This document shows, in pieces, positions 55,867 to 64,000 of a stretch of 64,000 nucleotides of DNA. Positions within the stretch are counted from its first letter, which is position 1, and each line of letters starts with the position of its first letter. The DNA is taken from NCBI GenBank assembly GCA_004194705.1, contig SADC01001285.1, forward strand, positions 620,001 through 684,000, read 5' to 3'. Source of the stretch: Ditylenchus dipsaci (Eukaryota; Nematoda; Chromadorea; Rhabditida; Anguinidae). The position numbers and the translations under genes are program-made. The notes under the pieces are model-generated. The model saw only the letters and a program-made list of their open reading frames with translations, had not been told where the DNA came from and ran no database searches.

Positions 55867-58800
55867 TGTTGTATAATAGTATGGGCAAAGAACGAGCGCA
55901 AGAGTAAACAGAGAAACTTTATAACAGAACACGACACAACAATATACGATAACTTACAAACTACTGAACTGCGGACAATGACACCAAACACGTGTCAAGA
56001 CAAAAGTAGTTCAAAATACACATTACGCCACAACACCCACACTTAGATGATGACATAGAATAAGAATTTTGGACGAAGAAGGAAAATATTAACTACCGGA
56101 GAATTGTTTTTTGACGATCTTCTTTGACTTCTGGAGGAGCATTCTTCATTGAGCACAACCACCACCATCGCTGAACATCAGATCATTGAGGGAGAAGCGA
56201 GACGGAGCTGGTTTCCATGACGAAGATGAGGCACACCAGCATCTGAGAGCACTTTGTAGAGAGTATTGCCAACTTTCTCTTTGATTTCGCCCTTTTCCCA
56301 AGATGACTTTAGGCCTTGGTACTTTCGGAAGTAGATTTTATCTGAATTAAAGAAAACCGAGGGCGGGCGTTATGATGCCTATGAAATTTTGCTCCATAGA
56401 TAAGTTGTACTTATCAGCCTCAATGGGATGATACGCCTCGGTAGGTTTACTAGAGAAATTTCTGTTCGAAGAGTTCTGCCCAAGAATAATTCAGCAGGTG
56501 TTTACCCTGAATCGTTCTATTTGGAGTCGAACGGTACGTTCGTAGATACTCCACAATGGCCAAACTAACAGAACTTGAAGATCGAATTTTTGAAATAGTC
56601 CGCTTAAAAGTATCAACGAACCTCTCGGCTTGTCCGTTACTTTGTGGATGATAAGGCGGAGAATGAATAACTTGAATTCCCTTGTTTTTGCAAAAAGATT
56701 TAAATTCATGTGAAGTGAATTGGGAACCGTTATCCGACACTAGGACTTTGGGATAACCATATCTAGCAAATAGAGAATCTAATACCCGAATAAGGCAATT
56801 AGAAGTGATATTTTGCATGCGAAAAACTTCAGCCATTTGGAGAAAGAATCAACTATGCACAAAAAGTGCTCTCCCAGAAAAGGTCCAGCGAAATCAACAT
56901 GGATTCTATCCCAAGGATTTCCTGACTTTAGCCATGGATGAAGAGAATTTTTAATGGGATTTTTCGCAAGATTTGAGCAATTGACACAACCTTTTACTGT
57001 GGTTTCAATGTCAGAATCTAGACCTGGCCAGTAAACATAATTTCTAGCAAGCGCTTTCATACGCGTAATGCCAGGGTGGCCCAGATGTAGAGTTTTAAGG
57101 ATTCGAGATCTCAGAGAAGTAGAATGATGACTTTATCATCGAAGAGTAAGCAACCTTTGATTGCGTAGAGAGAGTTCCTTTTTGCATAAAATGAGGCAAT
57201 GGGACCCGGCTGAGTACGTCTAGGCCAACCACTTTGAATGTACTTTAGAACTTCCGACAGTAACAAATCAGAAGATGTGGCTTCAGCTATCTCTTGACTA
57301 GTGACGGAATAGTTTCTAACTGATGAATCAAAAATTGTTCAGTACTGCCTTCCACTAATTCCAATTGTGAAATGACAAATTCCTCATCGTCACGTGGGTA
57401 CTCAGCTACAAGTCTAGAAAGGACATCCACTTGTCCAAAATCAGCTGTATGGATGTATTGAATTTCAAAATTATAAGCACTCAAAATCAATGCCCATCTT
57501 TGGAGTCTACTCGCAGCGTAGATAGGTACACCTTTTTTAGAACCGAAAATAGCGAGTAGGGGCTTATGATCTGTCTGTAACAGGAATTTATGTCCAAAGA
57601 GATAACGATGAACTTTTTGACAGCGTAAATGAGTGCTAAACCCTCCTTTTCAATTTGACTATAGTTGACTTGGGAAGCGTTGAGAGTCCTAGATGCATGC
57701 TCTACAACCTTAATCGATCCGTCCGGAAATTTATGTGAAATCGTTGCACCAATACCATCTTTAGAAGCGTCAGCCGACACAATGATAGGTTTAAGAGGGT
57801 CGAAATGAGCTAGAAGAAGATCAGAAGTGATAATATCTTTTGCTTTATCAAATGAATTTTGACATTCTTTCGACCAAGCAAAAGGCACATCCTTCTGTAG
57901 TAGTTTATCTAAAGGAGCTCGAAGAGACTTCATGTCTTTTATGTACTTTCCGTAAAAATTAACGGCTCCAAGAAAAGCCCTCACCTGTGAAACATTTCGA
58001 GGTATCGGCATGTTCCTAATAGCTGCAAACTTGTTTGGGTTTGGTTTAATTCCGGTCGAATCAACTATTTGTCCCAAGTAACTGATTTGTTCGAGAAAGA
58101 ATTTACACTTTTCGAGTTTTAGAACAAAACAAAGGATTCGACTTTTTGAAGAACAGAATTTAGATCTTTCGCATGTTGCTCTCTTGTAGGACTGGCAACA
58201 ATAATATCGTCTAAGTAAGCGAAAGCAAATTTGAGATCAACTAACATTTGATCCATGACCTTTTGAAAAATTGAAGGAGCAGATTTTATACCAAAGGGTA
58301 AACGCTCGTATTGAAAAAGTCTCGATGCGTATTAATGGTACACAACTTCTTGGAGTATGTGTCCAGCTCGATTTGGAAGTAAGCATCGGAAAGGTCTAAG
58401 CAAGAAAAGAACTTAGAATTATTGAGTTTTGAGAAAATTTCACTGGGCAGAGGTAAAGGGTGCTTATTTAATTCGAGAACATTGTTAAGCCCTGTAGAAA
58501 AGTCTGCGCAAACTCGAACTTGACCATTCTTCTTTTTGACCACTACAATCGGAGCTGCCCACTCACTAAAATCAATGGGATGAATGACCTTTAACTGTAG
58601 TAAATGGTCTAGCTCTCGATTAATGTCACCTTCAACTCTAGAGGGACTGGTCTTTTAGGCATAAACACAGGCTTAGCCTCAGATTTTACATACAAACGCG
58701 CTCTGACTTTAGTACAATGGCCTAGAATATTCTCGTTGAAAAGCTTTGGAAATTTTTGAACTAGGCTTGTTTTATCAAAGTCTCCACTAGAACCTGGGTC

Positions 58801-59075
58801 CAAAATCTTGCTGTGATGTGTGGTGACATTATTAAGACAACAGATGTCAGAAAGTCGATTGACCAGGCCCATGCAAGTAACCAAGGACGGCCCATAAGAT
58901 CAAAATAATTATTGTCAACCACGTAACACTCAAGATTTTGAACTGGTTCGTTGAGATACTGAATGTGAAGAGAACACTTGCCTTTAGCATGGAAAGTGTG
59001 TCCTGTAAAAGATTTGCCCAACACTTTAATCGGTTCAAGAAAGGGTTTTCCTATTTTACGCCACGTACTTTCTGT
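55867..59075 (-). mobile_element. Ty3/gypsy element, minus copy, 5'-truncated
   Basis: A 169-bp LTR (55867-56035, one G fewer than the other LTRs) is the 3' LTR in the minus direction. The coding part covers the end of protease (GKSFTGHTFHAKGKC), RT (CLDLSDAYFQIEL near 58400), RNase H (VSADASKDGIGA near 57770), integrase zinc region with an intact CVNCSN (near 56970) and the D/D/E motifs (SDNGSQF, PQSNGQAERF). Gag, the first part of protease and the 5' LTR are gone; the break is at about 59075. It is diverged from the plus copy at many codons, so it was not made by a simple inversion of it. Confidence 0.93.
56440..59060 (-). pseudogene. Pol remnant of minus gypsy copy
   Basis: Open stretches lie at 59024-58761, 58543-58286, 58077-57487, 57490-57287, 57060-56779 and 56836-56450, overlapping in different frames and together spanning protease to integrase. 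Breaks are of the same one-base type as in the plus copy (for example CC read as C near 57610). It cannot be expressed as one protein as read. Confidence 0.88.
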
Positions 59076-59127
59076 AATGTTATTGGTTCAATAAAGTTAT
59101 TGTTAAAGATAATAAAGTTATTGGTTC

Positions 59128-59390
59128 AGCGGGTTGGATCCCGAGGTTGAAAATGAGCTAGACCTTCTCGGAGTGTTCTGAGTTTTGGATTTGCCGAGCA
59201 TCATGTTCGGTTGTCGCTTCGGGTAACTGGTTCGGGTCGGTACCCGAAAATTTCGGTTCGGGTTTTGGTTTCGCCAAGTTTTGGATTTGCCAAGCCTTTA
59301 GCTCGGTCTTCAATTTGTAGGTGGCTGCTCAGTCTGTAAACGAAGATGCCAGAACAAGTAAACCCGACTGTTCATACCGACTCTTCTCGC
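59128..59390. repeat. Detached copy of fold-back interior
   Basis: Nearly identical, in direct orientation, to 60057-60316 (GGATCCCGAGGTTGAAAATG to CGACTGTTCATACCGACTCT). It borders the truncated gypsy end. Confidence 0.85.
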
Positions 59391-59739
59391 AACAACAACA
59401 ACAAAAGGCGCTTTATGAATCTCACCAGAGAGTACAAAGTGAATCTTGTGCCAGAATAAGACGCTTTGTCAGCTCTGTGAAGAGTGGATAAGTAATTGAG
59501 AGTGACGGTATGTAATTTTAGTTATCTCAGATTTGATTTCATAGATCTTGAAATATTTTTGAAGGTCAAATAATCAAAAATTAAATTAAAAATTCTACGA
59601 AAACGTCAGTCGGAAAAAATCGAAAAATTCTACAGAAATATCAGCGAAAAATAAATCGAAAAAATTCGGGAAAATCAGCGGAAAATAAAACCGCCCGTAG
59701 GGCGGGCAAGCTCTAGTATACAATATTATGTTTTAAATA

Positions 59740-60870
59740 TAACCAATTTCTAAAGAACCAAAATTTTGAGACAAAAAATGGGCATATTGGGCATATTTCG
59801 GAACCTGATTGTTTACGAGTGGCTAGTCAAGTTTGATGTCTTTGGATAGTTTGTATTCTGGAGAGCAAACTTAAAGGACCATGCTCGTGCAAGGCCAGCA
59901 ATTCTTGGAATTTGAATTGGCGGGGACCCAAAACATTTTTCGCTGCGGGACATTTTATTTAAAACATTTTTGTCGCTTCAATTTTTAATTTCGTCAAACC
60001 AGCAATTGTGGGTGCAGCGTAAAGCATGAGTACTCAACTGAACCCATGTCATTCAGCGGGGTGGATCCCGAGGTTGAAAATGAGCTAGACCTTCTCGGAG
60101 TGTTCTGAGTTTTGGATTTGCCGAGCATCATGTTCGGTTGTCGCTTCGGGTAACTGGTTCGGGTCGGTACCCGAAAATTTCGGTTCGGGTTTTGGTTTCG
60201 CCAAGTTTTGGATTTGCCAAGCCTTTAGCTCGGTCTTCAATTTGTAGGTGGCTGCTCAGTCTGTAAACGAAGATGCCAGAACAAGTAAAACCCGACTGTT
60301 CATACCGACTCTTCTCAAATTTCCTTGCTCTTTCGTAGGGTTGTCGGAAAAACGAAATATTCGGTTACCCGAACCGAAATTTTCGGGTACCGACCCGAAC
60401 CAGTTATCCGAGGCGACAACCGAACATGAGGCTCTGCAAATCCAAAACTCAGAACACAGGACACTCCGAAAAGGTCTAGCTCATTTTCAACCTCGGGATC
60501 CAACCCGGCTGAATGACATGGGTTCAGTTGAGTACTCATGCTTTACGCTGCACCCACAATTGCTGGGTTTGACGAAATTAAAAATTGAAGCGACAAAAAT
60601 GTTTAGAATAAAATGTCCCGCAGCGAAAAATGTTTTTGGGTCCCCGCCAATTCAAATTCCAAGAATTGCTGGGCCTTGCACGAGCATGGTCCTTTAAGAA
60701 TGTTGATGTTTGGAATCTTTTCCCACATCAGACGCCCCTGTAAAATATTTTTGTGCATGCTCTAGCACAGAAGTAAAGTTAAAACAATCCTATCTGCGCA
60801 TTGGTAAATTTAGGTGCTAGTAGTGTTTGACACCATGCGACCAAGTTTTAGTCGTCGCAATCTGCATCGT
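59740..60870 (+). pseudogene. Duplicated SLC22 intron/exon segment split by a fold-back
   Basis: 59740-59870 and 60700-60866 together are an inverted-orientation copy of 11825-12150, which includes the start of the transporter exon encoding VLVVFDTMRPSFSRRNLH (here near 60816-60866). The copy is solitary, so it is a fragment, not a gene. Confidence 0.75.
59875..60695. mobile_element. Large fold-back, TTAA-flanked
   Basis: TTAA precedes AGGACCATGCTCGTGCAAGG at the left and follows its complement at the right. The inverted arms exceed 250 bp and include GGGTAACTGGTTCGGGTCGG facing its complement. The 149-codon plus-strand frame here spans the arms and is not a gene. It is inserted in the SLC22-derived segment, whose empty equivalent is at about 11995. 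Confidence 0.82.
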
Positions 60871-60889
60871 CGCAATCCCCTATTATTTT

Positions 60890-61140
60890 GGCCTTTTGGC
60901 TATTCCGGAGTGGGTACTAAGCCATCTGGTCTCTCCCCACCCCTGAATTTCACACGATAATGACAAAAAAATTCAAAATTGCTGATTTCGTGTCGAGAAC
61001 AACTTTCGGCAACAAGAATCATTTTTTCGGCAACAAAAATCAGTCTTTCGGCAACAACTTTTTTCGGCAACAAAAATAAGTTTTTCGGTACGATAATCAG
61101 TCTTTCGGCAACAATAACAAATTTTCCCCATTTTTAAAAG
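60890..61140. repeat. Single-arm fold-back with TTTCGGCAACAA units
   Basis: The shared core (CCATCTGGTCT, GATTTCGTGTCGAGAAC) is followed by about seven TTTCGGCAACAAAAATCAG units. No opposite arm. It illustrates the core-plus-variable-arm design. Confidence 0.65.
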
Positions 61141-61649
61141 GGCTTTTAAAGTTAGTGACTATAAATTTACTGTGTATGAAAAAGACCACATACAAGTTGG
61201 ATAATCGCAATATTCACAAACAAGACAGAAAATGGGTTAAAAAACCGGATCATGGTTTTGCGTCAACTTCGGGTAGCTCGTTCTCCGTGATTTTGCAAAG
61301 GACCTGGACATATCAGCAGCACTTTATAATATAACTTCGGACGCTCTTCAAGAATCTTCGGAAAAATCTCTAAGTGGAGTTTTAAAAAAAAACACTTGAG
61401 ATTCCCTTGCAAGTGGCAATAATATTTCAACAAGGTTTTGAAAATAAAAAAAGATTTAGGGTACTTAAAGGGGCATGGTAACCTGATAAAATTTTCCTAG
61501 CCCCACACAAGACCAATATTTTCACTAAACCAGTTCTTAGAAAATTAGTGGGTGCTACACCTCGCACAAAAACTGGAGCAAGTTGATAGAAGCTTTATTG
61601 ACAAGTAACGTTGAACATCACTGTGTGGCTCTCACAAAATATAGAGACT

Positions 61650-62709
61650 TTATTCGTCATATTTCTTGAACTCCATACCGTCTGGAGGCTTCACTTCAGT
61701 TTTTTGGGCTCCAACCTGACTCCAATTCGTGCTCAAGACAGTACCGCAAGACTCGCTAAAAGACTTGGCCATCGCCTTGCGGGCATCTAAAAACCAAAAC
61801 TGAGATAAATTTTTTTGGGAATTTTACCATCATCTGCATCCCGGTAGATTTTCTGTAATGTGTATGATTAGCGCAATTTGCTTATTTGTGAAGAAAAAGA
61901 TAAAAAAATAAACCTACCTGAAACAATTTGTCGACGCCACCTTCTTCTTCTTCTTCGTCATCTTTTTCTTCCTTGTTGTCGCTCCACTTATCGAAATTAA
62001 TTTTGATCCATGGAACCTTAAAATAGAGCTCATCAATACGTACAATATCAATTAAAAACACCTTCGTCGACTCTTTCAGCAATCTCGGCCACCATTTGGG
62101 TTCTTCTTTTGGGATGACAAGCTGTGAAAAAATGTAATTAAACATGTTTAACTAATTGGCAAATGAAAGGACACAACCAAACTAAACAGATGGATTTGTT
62201 CAACATACCTCAATTCGACGATCAGTACTCTTCTGACGGATATTAGAGCCTAAATTAGTGTTCAACCGTATGAATAAGATTATTGCCAAGTTTAGCGCTT
62301 AGCTGATACTTTTACGCTAAGCAGTATACAGTCAAACCTCGATAAGCCGGCACCCCTAGGGACCGACCTCAGGGTGCCGGTTTATCAAGGGTGCGGTTTA
62401 TCGGGGTGCCGGTTTATCGAGGTTTGACTGTAGTATGAAAAAATTCGAAGTCCAATTGCTTGTAAAACTCTCTATAATACAAAGAAACCATTCAGAACAT
62501 CATGAAGCATTACAACGAAGCGAAAGCCATACCCTTTAGCTTGGAGAAAAACTGGAAAACAGCTTCGTATTCCTCAGACTCTTTCTTGCCTTTGAATTGG
62601 AAAAATCTCCCTCGACAACCATTGAATCGACGCTCATGAGCTCTGACTCTATGGTCAAAAAAATCTCAGAAGTACTTTGAGCCCACAAAATGATAGGATG
62701 CTTCACCAT
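61650..62709 (-). CDS. p23-type CS domain fused to SGT1-type SGS domain
   Basis: Six exons, minus: 62709-62533, 62249-62209, 62121-62062, 62016-61918, 61852-61828 and 61786-61650. The N-terminus [14 protein letters not shown] is the p23/Sba1 start, followed by STDRRIELVIPK and [10 protein letters not shown]...[11 protein letters not shown], all p23 hallmarks (p23 is an Hsp90 co-chaperone). After an acidic stretch the same exon runs into GGVDKLFQ, then [32 protein letters not shown] and [12 protein letters not shown]. That is the SGS domain of SGT1, which links Hsp90 to other clients. A usual p23 ends in an acidic tail. Splices are canonical and in phase. One T or A is missing near 62603. A GATTTAG acceptor sits 6 nt before the ATG. 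AATAAA overlaps the stop. The last intron-bearing half cannot come from a second gene because the switch is inside one exon. Confidence 0.88.
62328..62430. mobile_element. 103-bp mariner-type MITE in p23-SGS intron
   Basis: Ends CAGTCAAACCTCGATAAGCC and its complement, flanked by TA (62326-62327 and 62431-62432). It is nearly all inverted repeat and lies in intron 1 of the p23-SGS gene. Confidence 0.9.
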
Positions 62710-62967
62710 AATTGCTAAATCAGGCTTAAATGTAGAATACCCAAAGATTTAAAATACGTAGGGGCCACGCAGAGTGCTTGGGTGGAAGAGGTAACCTCAT
62801 ATTCGTGTTTCTCGACCCCAATTTCATAAGACGGCCGCGTGTTTTTTCAATCCTGTGAAAAAAATTCGAACCACCGCGAACCACCATGGTTTTTCTTTGA
62901 CTGATTTAATTGAAATTTTCTGACTTTTTTTTACAAGTCACACGTTTTATATACAAAATGGACTGCC

Positions 62968-63222
62968 ATACGACCGGATACACATTATGACCGGATACAA
63001 CGACTGGATACTGTTTTTCTGTAAAATTTTAAAAAAGTATGTTTTAAACCACACGTTTAAGTCCGTCCTAACCTGCGCTAGCCTACCCGAGCCTAAGGGC
63101 TAAGCCTGAAGCCTAAGTGGTTTAAAAAATCGAAAAGGTTAAATCAACAGGGGGGACCAAGGCAAAATTTGACTCTGTATCCGGTCGTTGTATCCGGTCA
63201 TAATGTGTATCCGGTTGTATGT
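62968..63222. mobile_element. MITE with CGGATACACATTATGACCGG ends
   Basis: ACGACCGGATACAC and further TATGACCGGATACAACGA units at the left face their complements at the right. Target duplication not resolved. Confidence 0.65.
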
Positions 63223-64000
63223 ACACCACAAAAATGTAGCTAAGACTCTGGGCTTTCATTTGAGCTACCAAATAGAGAAAAGTTAGTATAAAGCTAAAAT
63301 TTAAAAAATATTTAAGGATGTCCAATTTCATGCACTCCCACCCATTGGTGTCACCGAAATTTCGTTATTGTTTTGGAACTGACGTTTTTTGTAATATTGA
63401 TTCATATGATCATTTACACCCTTATATTGAAAATGTAGCCCTGCTTCTTAGCGTCACTCTCAGTATATTCTTGTAAATGATCATGTGAATAAAAATTGCA
63501 AATAACGTCAGTGCCAGAATAATACCGAAATCCTACCCCTCTAAAATACGCTATCCTTCCTCAGTCAAACCTTCGCTAGCTACCCAACTTTTTCGCAGAG
63601 ATTTTGGTGTGAAAACATCCTTATCTGATTCCTCGTAAAATTCTGGCTATAAAAGTCACCAAACGCTTAGAGAAATAAATAAAATTGGTTGAGCGTAATA
63701 CGCATCCTTTCGGCAGATTTCCGTTGATTTTGATGGTCATTTGCTTGAAATCCCAAATTAGGGCATTTTCTGACGGCAAAACAGTGCTGAAAATGGTTGA
63801 GATTCATTTTTCGATAGTTTTTGGTCTAAAAGTTGGTAAACTTACTAAAACGACAAAAGGGCATGCACATTGAACATGTGTCCTTATAGGCGATGCGTAT
63901 AGGAAGTTCCCCCCTCCTTTAAAGATGCTTGAGAGTTAGAGATGCGCGCACTCACTTACCTTAGATATATGATTCCGAGAAGTTCTCTTGATAAAAAATG
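63223..64000. repeat. Diverged copy of the 37179-37792 MITE and tail of window
   Basis: Shares TGGGCTTTCATTTGAGCTA, AAAATGTAGCCCTGCTTCTT and the terminal GGCGATGCGTATA with the element at 37179-37792. No gene seen to the window end. Confidence 0.6.

Noticed and set aside
60248..60697. 149-codon plus-strand frame
   Set aside because: It runs through both arms of a fold-back element and its mirror image appears on the other strand.

Overview
The window is animal nuclear DNA, AT-rich and packed with transposable elements. The organism is an invertebrate. Introns are tiny (about 45-60 bp, GT-AG, often with a TTTTCAG acceptor), 3' splice-like signals sit just upstream of start codons, and two same-strand genes are spaced like an operon. 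Together these fit a nematode or another trans-splicing invertebrate, but this is an inference and the species cannot be named from the sequence.

Host genes I can support: an SLC22-type organic-ion transporter (minus, 8370-16846, split by a hAT transposon and several MITEs); a Ser/Th/Gln-rich unknown gene (plus, about 24791-26190); a terminal exon of an unknown gene (plus, 38150-38291) converging on a PA28-gamma (PSME3) gene (minus, 38483-40536); a MITD1-like gene directly upstream of PSME3 (minus, 40710-43287, with a 1.1 kb transposon in an intron); and a gene joining a p23 co-chaperone CS domain to an SGT1-type SGS tail (minus, 61650-62709). A TIM23-like gene copy (about 34900-35745) lies inside a 1.85 kb transposon with 9-bp target duplications.

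Mobile DNA dominates the rest. Elements with visible inverted ends and target duplications include a 2.17 kb hAT transposon with a broken transposase (9117-11283), a FLYWCH/MULE fragment nested in a second MULE-like element (29941-31931), the TIM23-carrying element (34674-36521), several hAT-type and TTAA-type MITEs, mariner-type TA MITEs, and long fold-back elements whose ends are built from private short tandem repeats. At 21475-24034 four elements of four types are nested inside each other, ending in a 517-bp TRIM with identical 88-bp LTRs.

A Ty3/gypsy (Mag-like) LTR element runs plus from 50746 to 55747. A second, 5'-truncated copy runs minus from about 59075 to 55867. They meet tail to tail around the 3' half of a mature tRNA-Ser(CGA), CCA included, which matches the element's own primer-binding site. 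This looks like a fossil of reverse transcription through the primer tRNA.

Nearly every frame break I could resolve in conserved genes, and several in the retroelements, is repaired by lengthening a short homopolymer by one base. This points to consensus error as much as to gene decay, so broken genes here should not be called pseudogenes without read-level checks.
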